Shown: piece after piece, positions 53,253-60,955 of the stretch
Numbering within the stretch: position 1 is the stretch's first letter
How the letters are laid out: each line of letters begins with the position of its first letter
Assembly: GCA_965221145.1 (NCBI GenBank)
Contig: OZ244877.1
Span: 4,712,001 to 4,776,000, forward strand
Direction of reading: 5' to 3'
Length of the DNA: 64,000 bases
From: Bin5 sp965221145
GTDB taxonomy: Bacteria > Chloroflexota > Anaerolineae > Caldilineales > Caldilineaceae
Notes under the pieces: generated by a model
What the model was told of the DNA's origin: nothing
The model's database searches: none
The model's input: only the letters and a program-made list of their open reading frames with translations
Position numbers and translations under genes: made by a program

Positions 53253-55915
53253 CGGCGAATCCGAACAGGGCCGGAATAACGCTGCCAACAGAGGAAGATA
53301 CGATCGAAATATCCCGGCAGCTGGCCTCGCATCTGTGGCTGCCCATCACCATTCCACTCTTCCAGCCGTGGGACCCTGTTGCCCGATTTCACACTGATCA
53401 ACACCGAGCCGTCTGCGCAGGCAGCATAATCCCCGACCACATCGCCCAACGGAAACAGATATGAGGTTCGGGCTGCGGACCCTGTCTGCCGCAGATCCAC
53501 TGCGGTAATGCCGAATATCTCCAGCGAAAAGACGCCTTGTGGCGAGAAGCGGCTGCGGCCAAGCAGGAGTCGGTCATCGTCCCACCAAGCCACCCGCGGC
53601 GCGAAAAACTCGAATCGGGTTTCGGTCTGCGCGCTCAGCCGGCCGCGGACACCGGCCCCGTTCGCAGCCATCTCCCGCGCCCACAGTTGATTGGCCGGAC
53701 GGACAAAACCGACCGTCAGGCTCGGGTGTTGCGGATCAAAAGCCAGATGGGCCAGACGGCTGTTGTCGGGACTCAGCGCAAACGGCCCGCGATAGATACC
53801 CTCGCGCACCAGCTGCCTCACATCGACCTCTCCGTCTACGTCCAGATTGATCCGGTACAGGCCGGTATATTGACGCCCTGCATCGAGATCGGCGGTATCA
53901 ATCACAAACGAACGGACGTCCTCGGCCCCCGGCAGGACCGCGATCAGCGTTGGCTCGATGGTGCGGTTGGCCCTCCCCCCCAACAGAGACGTAGAAGCCT
54001 GCACCCGCAGCACGATCTGCCCGGCCTGGATGTCGTAATGCCATAAGCGCCATTGGGCCAGACCAACCGGCGGCATCTCGATCCACCAGAGGTCCCCGCG
54101 CCAGTCCGCAACGATCCCCCGCACACTCTGGAAAGGATGGGCCTGAACTGCAAGCCCGATTCCGCTCCCCCGTACATAGAGGAACCCGTTCCGATCCGCC
54201 GGCGCGTTGGCATCCGGGATGACGAATCCTTGCGCGCCGTTGTGGACGGGCAGCACGCTCTGACCGGTCTCCCTGACAACTGTCACCGCGCCATCCTGTT
54301 GCAAGAGGAAGATGCCAGGCTCGCCCCGCTTACCCAGCAGCGCCACGGCCTTTCCGCCCTGCCACGCCGCGCCGAAGGTCGGCACATCCATGCGCTTTAC
54401 CCGCTCGAATTCCGGCAGCGAGACAACCCGCACGTTCGAGACAATCACCCGCCCGTTATCATCTTCCCGACCCGCCACATAGACCCGCGTGCCCGGCCAG
54501 AGGTAATCGACGTTGGCGTCCAGCCATTCACCCTGCGAAGCGCCGAATATTCCGCTCCACATCACCACCTGCTCCTCGACCGGGTCGAACTCCAACAGCA
54601 GAACGTCGCCATTGTCCGTGCGAACCGAGATTGGTTTCGCAAGATCGACCGGCACTGCCTCACCGAGAACGGTCGCTACAAATTCATCCACCTCGGGCGG
54701 GGTGACCTGCGCGGGCTGCAACGCCACAGCATACGCTTCCGTCGGCAACTCGTCAGCAGCTCGCGCCGCCTGCGGGGCCGTCGGGGTAGCCGTCGGGGTA
54801 GCCGTCGGGGTGACGGGCGTCGCTGTGGGTGTCGGCATGGCCGTTGCCGTGGGCGTTGCTGACGGCGTGGGTGTCAGTGTGGCCGTTGCCGTGGGTGTCG
54901 CTGTCGGCGTTTCCGTCGGGATGGCCGTTGCTGTGGGTGTCGCCGTGAGCGTAGCCGTTATCAACTCCGTCGTTGCGACCACAGTTGAAAGCGGGGCGCC
55001 CTCTGGGCCTGTCCCGTCTACTGTGGGCGTCATCTTGATCGCAATGCCGGGAGGACGCGAGCCGAACGGTCGAATGCGAATGCCCTCATCCGTGTAGGGA
55101 TGAAGCGTTGTCAGGTCGCCCGTAATTTCCATCAACTCGACGGCCATCCAACCTTCCTTCCCGTCCAACTCCGTTCTCGAATCCGTCACCTTCAAAAGGA
55201 CCCATCTGCGGTTGGCCGTAATGCCGCCCAAGGTGACGCGGACATCCTGGCCCAGACGCTCCAAGACATCATCCTGCGTAGACGGACCAACTCGCAGGCG
55301 GGCAGGGAACAGAACGATTTTCCCCGTCACATTGTCCTCAGCGCCAATTTCAATATCCGAGGGAAAGACGCTGATCGGCACATATACTTCCGTAGCAGTC
55401 GGTGTCGGTGTCGCAGTTGGTATCAACGTCTCAGTTGGTGTCGGTGTCGCAGTTGGTGTCAGTGTCTCGGTCGGCGTCAGCGTCTCGGTCGGCGTCAGCG
55501 TCTCGGTCGGCGTCAGCGTCTCGGTCGGCGTCAGCGTCTCGGTCGGCGTCAGCGTCTCGGTCGGCGTCAGCGTCTCGGTCGGCGTCAGTGTCGCAGTCGG
55601 CGCCGGCGTCTCAGTCGAGGTCGGTGTGGCTGAAGCGGTCGGCGTTGGCGACCACCTGACTGTTGCCGTGGGCGTCTCTGTGGAGTCCGGCGCCATGGTG
55701 GCCGTCGGCTCCGCTTGCTGCACCGCAGACGTAGCGGGCGAACCGACTGTGGTCGGCAGGGCGAACCGATTCCCGTCACGCATCAGGAGCGTGATCAGCA
55801 CGGTCAGGACTGTCGCGGCGGCGAAGACAACGAGCCGACGCCATAGCGGGTTCCCTAATATCAGGCTGCTTACGGCAGCCAAAGTTTTCTGCAAACGCAG
55901 GAACCTATCGTTCAT
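53249..55915 (-). CDS. Large surface protein: membrane anchor, Thr/Pro repeats, beta-propeller-like
   Basis: The product is 888 aa. The N-terminal cytosolic part is followed by a span near 30-46 (LVVFAAATVLTVLITLL). Residues about 60-175 are Thr/Pro-rich, dominated by ETLTPT hexapeptides. An SH3-like segment follows (ARLRVGPSTQDDVLERLGQD, about 205), then a second Thr/Pro linker (300-380), then about 450 residues rich in short beta strands with FLYVRGSG, LWHYDIQAGQIVLR, DNSRLAHLAFDPQHPSL, WWDDDRLLLGRSRFSPQG, consistent with a six- or seven-bladed propeller. No catalytic motif is seen. Probably a cell-surface protein. Confidence 0.82.
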   Translation of the reverse strand: MNDRFLRLQKTLAAVSSLILGNPLWRRLVVFAAATVLTVLITLLMRDGNRFALPTTVGSPATSAVQQAEPTATMAPDSTETPTATVRWSPTPTASATPTSTETPAPTATLTPTETLTPTETLTPTETLTPTETLTPTETLTPTETLTPTETLTPTATPTPTETLIPTATPTPTATEVYVPISVFPSDIEIGAEDNVTGKIVLFPARLRVGPSTQDDVLERLGQDVRVTLGGITANRRWVLLKVTDSRTELDGKEGWMAVELMEITGDLTTLHPYTDEGIRIRPFGSRPPGIAIKMTPTVDGTGPEGAPLSTVVATTELITATLTATPTATAIPTETPTATPTATATLTPTPSATPTATAMPTPTATPVTPTATPTATPTAPQAARAADELPTEAYAVALQPAQVTPPEVDEFVATVLGEAVPVDLAKPISVRTDNGDVLLLEFDPVEEQVVMWSGIFGASQGEWLDANVDYLWPGTRVYVAGREDDNGRVIVSNVRVVSLPEFERVKRMDVPTFGAAWQGGKAVALLGKRGEPGIFLLQQDGAVTVVRETGQSVLPVHNGAQGFVIPDANAPADRNGFLYVRGSGIGLAVQAHPFQSVRGIVADWRGDLWWIEMPPVGLAQWRLWHYDIQAGQIVLRVQASTSLLGGRANRTIEPTLIAVLPGAEDVRSFVIDTADLDAGRQYTGLYRINLDVDGEVDVRQLVREGIYRGPFALSPDNSRLAHLAFDPQHPSLTVGFVRPANQLWAREMAANGAGVRGRLSAQTETRFEFFAPRVAWWDDDRLLLGRSRFSPQGVFSLEIFGITAVDLRQTGSAARTSYLFPLGDVVGDYAACADGSVLISVKSGNRVPRLEEWNGDGQPQMRGQLPGYFDRIFLCWQRYSGPVRIRR
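55464..55589 (-). repeat. Seven tandem 18-bp repeats
   Basis: GTCTCGGTCGGCGTCAGC repeated seven times without change except at the end, on the + strand; it encodes ETLTPT hexapeptides on the minus strand. Related degenerate units extend to about 55640. Tandem identity implies recent expansion. Confidence 0.9.
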
Positions 55916-55966
55916 CGTCCGCGCTCAAATAGCAAGGGGAAACGCAATTCACAGCGTCCGCCCTCA

Positions 55967-56749
55967 TCAATTCTTCACCGTTACCGTCACGCGACAGGGT
56001 TCCGGATAGTTGCCGGTGCTATCCACCACCACGAGTTGAACCGTATACGTGCCATTCGCCACTGCACCGCTGTTCAGGTTGCCCAGCAGACCGCCGGCCA
56101 CCGGTCTTTCAGCGCCGTCAAAATAGCTGAAACTTTGATTGGCTCCACTGGGGGCCAACTCCAACTTATAGTAGTCGAACTGATCGTGCTGGGCCGTACC
56201 CACGATCGGCACAACCCCGCTCACGACCGCGCCGTTTCCCGGCGAAAGTATGACCGCACGCGCGTCCGGGCAAAGAGCCGGGGAGACGGCCGGGGGTATT
56301 GCTGGGGGGGGTGACGGTTCTGGCTGCGTATCATCCTCTTGATTATCCGGCACAGGCGTGGAAACGACAATAGGGGTCGGCCTTGGCGTTACCGTCGGCG
56401 CTTCCGGCGTGAATGTCGGGGTCGGGATCAGCGCCGACAGAGGTCCATTGGGGGATGTCGAGGAGCCGCCCGCCGCTCCAAAAACTGAGGATGACTCCAC
56501 TGTGATCATTGCCGCGCGCAGCGTTGTGCTGGCAAAATAGGTGAATCCCATCACGACAAGTATCAACAGCGCAGAGAGAAAAATGCGATACAGATCGTCA
56601 ATCGCCTTGTCCCGTTCCAGCGAAAAAACTGCCTGTCGCCGCTCCGCGCGCACCTGCCACGTGCGATACAGTTGAAATAGCGCCACCAGACCGCACGCAG
56701 CGTAGATATAAGGCGCAATATCGGCAATGGCCTCAACCAGAAAACCCAT
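55967..56749 (-). CDS. Membrane-anchored protein with Ig-like domain
   Basis: The product is 260 aa. Two N-terminal membrane spans: IAPYIYAACGLVALFQLYRT (about 11-30) and IFLSALLILVVMGFTYFAST (about 56-75). A Pro/Thr-rich linker (LIPTPTFTPEAPTVTPRPTP) follows, then an Ig-like module from about 165 (VILSPGNGAVVSGVVPIVGT, YTVQLVVVDSTGNYPEPCRV). It is directly upstream of the large propeller protein (51-bp gap) on the same strand and shares its Thr/Pro linker style, so they probably form a surface complex. Confidence 0.8.
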   Translation of the reverse strand: MGFLVEAIADIAPYIYAACGLVALFQLYRTWQVRAERRQAVFSLERDKAIDDLYRIFLSALLILVVMGFTYFASTTLRAAMITVESSSVFGAAGGSSTSPNGPLSALIPTPTFTPEAPTVTPRPTPIVVSTPVPDNQEDDTQPEPSPPPAIPPAVSPALCPDARAVILSPGNGAVVSGVVPIVGTAQHDQFDYYKLELAPSGANQSFSYFDGAERPVAGGLLGNLNSGAVANGTYTVQLVVVDSTGNYPEPCRVTVTVKN

Positions 56750-57099
56750 TAGCGGATGCTGAATCAGGAAGCTGAATCGCGAATTTCGTTGCCGCCGGCT
56801 CCAGGTTCAGGAGTTTGGCGGCAACGAAACAGAAATGGAACAATCCCTCCACAAGTAGTCTACCGTAGCCGCGTTGTTAAGCCAAAAAGGTCTGAATTCC
56901 CTGGGGGTCCAGGGAGCGCCCTTGGCGCCTCGTCGGCAGCACAGACCCAATGCCTGGACGCTTTGCCGATTCCTTAACATTCGACTAATATGAAAATTCC
57001 AACTCATCTGGCCATATCGAAATTGGTCGCTTTCCGAGCGCCGGAGAACAGGAGAGACAACGTGAGGAAAGGGGCCAAACATTTCAGGAAGCTCAACCC
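56750..57099. other. Divergent spacer with hairpin H6
   Basis: 350 bp between the divergent Ig-like and ggt genes. It contains hairpin H6 and otherwise no feature that I recognise. Confidence 0.6.
56784..56829. repeat. Variable-arm hairpin H6
   Basis: Perfect 13-bp arms TTTCGTTGCCGCC (56784-56796) and GGCGGCAACGAAA (56817-56829). The 20-base loop is GGCTCCAGGTTCAGGAGTTT, with CTCC/GGAG as inner stem and AGGTTCA as heptaloop, a diverged version of the family core. Confidence 0.85.
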
Positions 57100-58773
57100 A
57101 TGAACTACGATTTCGTCTTCCGCTCCCGCCGCAGCAATGTCCTGTCGCGCAACGGGCTGGTCGCCACCAGCCAACCGTTGGCTGCCCAGGCCGGACTGTC
57201 AATCCTGCAGGCGGGCGGCAACGCAGCCGACGCCGCCATCGCCACAGCCGCAGCCCTGAACGTCGTCGAACCGATGTCCACCGGCATCGGCGGCGACTGT
57301 TTTGCCCTCTACTGGGACGCAAAAAGCGAACGCGTGACCGCGCTCAACGGTTCCGGCCGCTCCGCAGCAGCCGCATCCATCGACGAACTGCGCCGTCTCG
57401 GTTATGCCCGCATGCCCCAGTTCACCGGGCACAGCGTCAGCATCCCCGGAACTGTCGCCGGGTGGAGCGATCTGCTGGAAAGACACGGCGACATGACGCT
57501 GGCCGATGTGCTGAAGCCGGCCATCCGCCTCGCCGAAGAGGGCTACCCCGTCACTGAATGGATCGGGCATAGCTGGGCCTCGCAGACAGCCAAACTCCGG
57601 CGTTCGCCGAGCTGGACCAGCAACGATCTGGACAACGGGCCGGAGCAGCCCAGCGGCCATGAGCTTCTCATCAATGGCCGCGCGCCGCAGCCCGGGCAGG
57701 TGATGCGCATTCCCACTTTGGGCCGGACGCTGCGGGCCATCGCCGCCGACGGCAAGAAAGCGATCTACACCGGTGAATTCGCCCACAAGCTGAGCGAGCA
57801 TGTGCAGCGATATGGCGGATGGATCACGCCGGAAGACATGGCCGCCCACACCAGCAGTTGGCAAGAGCCAATCACCGCCGATTTCGGCGACGTCCGCCTG
57901 TACGAATGCCCGCCCAACGGCCAGGGACTGGCGGCCATCATCGCCGCCAATCTGGCAGACGGCTTCGATCTGGCGCAGATGTCCAGCGTCGACCGTCTGC
58001 ACACGCTGGTGGAGTGTATGCGCATCGGCTACGCCGATGCCCGGCAGTGGGTCTGCGACATCGACGTTGTGCCGATTCCTCTGGACTCGCTCACCAGCCG
58101 GGCCTATGCCGAGCAACGGCGCCAGGAGATTCACCCGCGACAGGCCGCCGCATCAGTCGCCCACGGCTATCCCATGGCCGGTTCGGATACGGTCTATCTG
58201 ACCACCGCCGACGGCCAGGGGAACGCGTGCAGTTTCATCAACAGCCTCTATCAGAGTACCGGCAGCGGATTGGTCGTGCCCGGCAGCGGCGTGAGCCTGC
58301 AAAACCGGGCCGCGCTCTTTGTCCTTGATCCCGACCATCCCAACTGTCTCGCCCCCAATAAGCGTCCCTATCACACGATCATCCCGGCGATGACCACGCG
58401 CGGCGGCGCGTTGCACGCCAGTTTCGGCGTGATGGGCGGCTACATGCAGCCCCAGGGTCATCTACAGATGCTGGTCAATATGGCGGCCCTGGGCATGAGC
58501 CCCCAGCAGGCGCTGGATATGCCCCGCTGGTCGCTGAGCGGCCCGCACTCGGGCTTAGGCGCGGGCGAACCCGGCGGTCGGCTGATGATCGAAGAGGGCT
58601 GGGAGTACGGCACCCTGGCGGAGATGGCCCGCCGCGGACATCAACTGGTGCCGGCCGACGGGGCAGGCCGGGGCGGTTTCGGCGGCGGACAGATTATCGT
58701 GCGCGATCCGGAAAGCGGCGTCCTGATCGGGGGCAGCGATCCCCGCAAGGACGGTTGCGCCATCGGCTGGTAA
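57100..58773 (+). CDS. ggt: Gamma-glutamyltransferase family protein
   Basis: The product is 557 aa of the GGT/oxamate-amidohydrolase-like Ntn hydrolase family. N-terminal half: GLVATSQPLAAQAGLSILQA GGNAADAAIATAAALNVVEP (split across residues about 20-60), EPMSTGIGGDCFALYWDA, GTVAGWSDLLERHGDMTLAD. The autoprocessing and catalytic Thr is expected in GSDTVYLTTADGQGNACSFI (about 365). The oxyanion and glycine loop is VPGSGVSLQNRA. No signal peptide is evident, unlike secreted GGT, so it may be cytosolic. It may cleave gamma-glutamyl compounds; the variant Thr region leaves the substrate open. Confidence 0.9.
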   Translation: MNYDFVFRSRRSNVLSRNGLVATSQPLAAQAGLSILQAGGNAADAAIATAAALNVVEPMSTGIGGDCFALYWDAKSERVTALNGSGRSAAAASIDELRRLGYARMPQFTGHSVSIPGTVAGWSDLLERHGDMTLADVLKPAIRLAEEGYPVTEWIGHSWASQTAKLRRSPSWTSNDLDNGPEQPSGHELLINGRAPQPGQVMRIPTLGRTLRAIAADGKKAIYTGEFAHKLSEHVQRYGGWITPEDMAAHTSSWQEPITADFGDVRLYECPPNGQGLAAIIAANLADGFDLAQMSSVDRLHTLVECMRIGYADARQWVCDIDVVPIPLDSLTSRAYAEQRRQEIHPRQAAASVAHGYPMAGSDTVYLTTADGQGNACSFINSLYQSTGSGLVVPGSGVSLQNRAALFVLDPDHPNCLAPNKRPYHTIIPAMTTRGGALHASFGVMGGYMQPQGHLQMLVNMAALGMSPQQALDMPRWSLSGPHSGLGAGEPGGRLMIEEGWEYGTLAEMARRGHQLVPADGAGRGGFGGGQIIVRDPESGVLIGGSDPRKDGCAIGW

Positions 58774-58809
58774 CGAGACAACCACCTACACCATCACAGA
58801 ATCCCAACC

Positions 58810-58868
58810 GTCTCGCCTGCTCTTACGCAATGCAGCAAAGTAGGCGTCTCCAATATGAACGTAACTCT
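58810..58868. repeat. 58-bp dispersed repeat, left copy
   Basis: From GTCTCGCCTGCTCTTACGCA to TATGAACGTAACTCT. It is about three-quarters identical to the copy at 60869-60926. The region 58774-59173 has this repeat, the palindromic element that follows, and no gene. Confidence 0.7.
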
Positions 58869-59036
58869 AGTACTACAACCGCAATTCAGTGAATTGTGAT
58901 CGCCCCGGCGAAAAAAAGAGCAGAAAACGCTGTTGGAGGCGGAATGGAACTGAGCGGACAGCAGTTCTCGTTGCCATTTTGAAGGCTCTTTTTGTCCTTT
59001 CTTCACGCTATCACCGTAACTGCGGTTGTCGTACTA
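58868..59036. mobile_element. MITE-like element with IS630-style ends
   Basis: 169 bp including TA at both ends. Inverted termini: left TAGTACTACAACCGCAATTC, right (reverse complement) TAGTACGACAACCGCAGTTA. No open frame inside. The TA target site and TAGT start resemble the IS630 at 2.05 kb, but the rest differs, so the transposase would be another IS630/Tc1-type element. The inner AAAAAGAGC/GGCTCTTTTT pairs make a second hairpin. Confidence 0.8.
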
Positions 59037-59173
59037 GGAGACCATTTGAAAGGGGGCCAAGCAGGGTCAAAGTGGTGCAAATGATGGGAATTACGGCGTG
59101 TAGATGAAGGATTTACTGCATTCCGATAGCCGTTACTTTTCAAACAGAATCTAGGGTAGATCACGGAGAAACG

Positions 59174-59944
59174 ATGCTTTGTATTGAAAGCTGGCAAAGT
59201 GGAATCAACCTCACGCTCGCTGAAAGCAGAGGTGGAGTTCGTGTCACGAGTCATCCATTGGAAAATATGGTCCAGTACGCCAACTTACCATCGCCTACTC
59301 CGGAGTTGCTTCAGAAATTTCATGCCAGCCACCTTTTTCAAGGTCGCAATCCGGAAGATGACAGGCACGCACGAGACGGTCTTGGCTACTACTGCGATCT
59401 CCAGTCACTTAACAGCGAGGATGCCGTTACCTGGAGCTTCTTCGGTACACTTGCTTATATGTCAGCCGAAATTCGGCATAGGATCTGCGTTGCGTTATTC
59501 AATCGCTTAGACCTGCCTGCACCGGAAGGGAATGTGCTGATCTGGCTCTGGCGTCGCATCCCACATCCGGAAAAACCCCAGTCCAGCGGCGGCCCGGAAA
59601 TTGACTTCGGCCTTCTGAGTGCAGAAAGTCTCGTTCTCGGTGAGGCGAAGTGAAAGTCGCCAGTGGGTACCGGGCAAGGAATTAACAAAAATCGATCTCA
59701 ATTGGATCTTCGCCTTGCGTACTGTGAACAGTTGGCTCCGAAGGCACTTCCGTCCGTTCACAATCGGGTAGTGCTAGGTGTAGGGCGTCAGCGCGACGTT
59801 TTTCCCACCGAAACACGGTACAACTTTGCCACGGTTCAGAATCTCAGTTGGTACGAGATCGCCACGTTATATCCGACGACGTTAGCCGCCGAATTCGAAC
59901 GTTACTTAGAATGGCGAGCCAAGTATGCCAAAGCCGCGACCTGA
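59174..59944 (+). pseudogene. PD-(D/E)XK nuclease-like gene with in-frame TGA
   Basis: One frame runs from the ATG at 59174 to 59944 (256 sense codons) with a single TGA at 59651-59653. The sequence before it is PEIDFGLLSAESLVLGEAK, after it KSPVGTGQGINKNRSQLDLR. D-x(n)-E-x-K is the nuclease signature, and in relatives I recall the next residue is Trp (GEAKW), so TGG to TGA is a one-base change. Upstream segments (MVQYANLPSPTPELLQKFHA, FFGTLAYMSAEIRHRI) fit a restriction-endonuclease-like protein. Downstream ends YLEWRAKYAKAA. Likely a recently killed nuclease. Its composition is less GC-rich than the neighbours. Confidence 0.78.
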
Positions 59945-60077
59945 CAAGCCTATACACCTGCTGGACGTGGTAGACTGGAGGATCCGAGGCATGTGTCTTG
60001 CAGCGTATGCTTCAAGTCGGCCTGCTGCGTGATCAGCAGAATCGCATATTCGTTACATTACTCGAAAATAGGATGAG

Positions 60078-60422
60078 ATGGAGACCAAGATCAACCACAT
60101 AGACGATATTGTTGCGCGTCTCTTGACTCTTGATCCCTATCGGATCGTTCTTTTCGGATCCCATGCCTGGGGGACGGCGGAATCGGGAAGCGATGTCGAT
60201 CTGCTGGTCATTCTTGACTCTGAAAACATCTCACAAACTTATGAAGAGAGGATGCAAAAGAGGCTCACGGTGAGGGAGCGTCTTCAGGCGATCAACAGGT
60301 ATCTTCCCATCGACCTTATCATCTATACCAAAGGAGAGTACGAGTTTCTTCGGAGACATGGCTCTTCTTTTTTGAACGATATAGAAAGCTCAGGAAGGAC
60401 GTTGTATGAGAAGGCAAGCTGA
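60078..60422 (+). CDS. MNT-type nucleotidyltransferase, antitoxin-like
   Basis: The product is 114 aa. The minimal nucleotidyltransferase motif is VLFGSHAWGTAESGSDVDLLVI (split as FGSHAWGTAESGSD and DVDLLVIL, about 27-46), with the third Asp in YLPIDLIIYT (about 80). In MntA antitoxins the enzyme adds AMP to the partner HEPN toxin. Its 3' end overlaps the HEPN gene by 17 bp. GATGAG precedes the ATG. Confidence 0.88.
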   Translation: METKINHIDDIVARLLTLDPYRIVLFGSHAWGTAESGSDVDLLVILDSENISQTYEERMQKRLTVRERLQAINRYLPIDLIIYTKGEYEFLRRHGSSFLNDIESSGRTLYEKAS

Positions 60423-60795
60423 AGCGTGGCTGGATTCGGCTCGCGATGATTTAGGGGTTGTAGAGGAAATCATCAACCGTGATGATCTGACGCACATGGT
60501 AGCCTTCCACTGTCAGCAGTCGATTGAGAAGTCGTTCAAAGCGGTTCTCGAAGAGTATGAGAAAACCGTGCCAAGAGTTCACGACCTGATTACGCTTCGC
60601 AATCAGGTGGAGAAGTATGTCAGGCTCAAGGTGGAATCGGATCTTCTGAACCAACTGAATGAACTGTACATCGATGCGAGGTATCCTTCCGATATCGGGC
60701 TGCTCCCTGGCGGGAAACCTCCGAAGGAACTGGCCCAAAAAATGTACCATTTCGCTCGCGAGATATGCAAGACTATTGAGGAAAACATCACATAA
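60406..60795 (+). CDS. HEPN domain protein, toxin-like partner
   Basis: The product is 129 aa. HEPN helices: AEAWLDSARDDLGVVEEIIN, HMVAFHCQQSIEKSFKAVLE (about 33-52), and the C-terminal LYIDARYPSDIGLLPGGKPP (about 86-105). This is the HEPN subgroup paired with nucleotidyltransferases, in which the RNase motif R-x4-6-H of HepT is not obvious. It may therefore be a non-toxic or differently acting HEPN. Overlap with the MNT gene implies one transcript. Confidence 0.88.
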   Translation: MRRQAEAWLDSARDDLGVVEEIINRDDLTHMVAFHCQQSIEKSFKAVLEEYEKTVPRVHDLITLRNQVEKYVRLKVESDLLNQLNELYIDARYPSDIGLLPGGKPPKELAQKMYHFAREICKTIEENIT

Positions 60796-60868
60796 CAAGC
60801 GAAAAACGAATGTGGATTCCGTCCGGCACGACGACTTTTCGCGCGCCATTCGCAAGGAAAACGTAGGC

Positions 60869-60926
60869 ATCTCGCCTATACTTACGCAATGCGGAACAAC
60901 GCGCGTTCCCAATCTGAACGCACTCT
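60869..60926. repeat. 58-bp dispersed repeat, right copy
   Basis: From ATCTCGCCTATACTTACGCA to ATCTGAACGCACTCT, 30 bp before the UDP-glucose pyrophosphorylase gene and related to the copy at 58810-58868. Confidence 0.7.
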
Positions 60927-60955
60927 GACATATCACTCAACGTCGAGGTCATTGA

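Noticed and set aside
55464..55589. Possible CRISPR array because of short direct repeats
   Set aside because: Units are adjacent without spacers and lie in frame in a coding region. No cas genes are present in the window.
55212..56009. Val/Ser-rich + strand frame (VSVGVSVSVG repeats)
   Set aside because: It is the complement of the ETLTPT repeat; the minus frame has a membrane anchor, SH3-like and propeller-like parts and a good ATG.
59651..59653. TGA read as selenocysteine
   Set aside because: No SECIS-like hairpin was evident just downstream, and the expected residue after EAK is Trp, so a TGG to TGA change is simpler.
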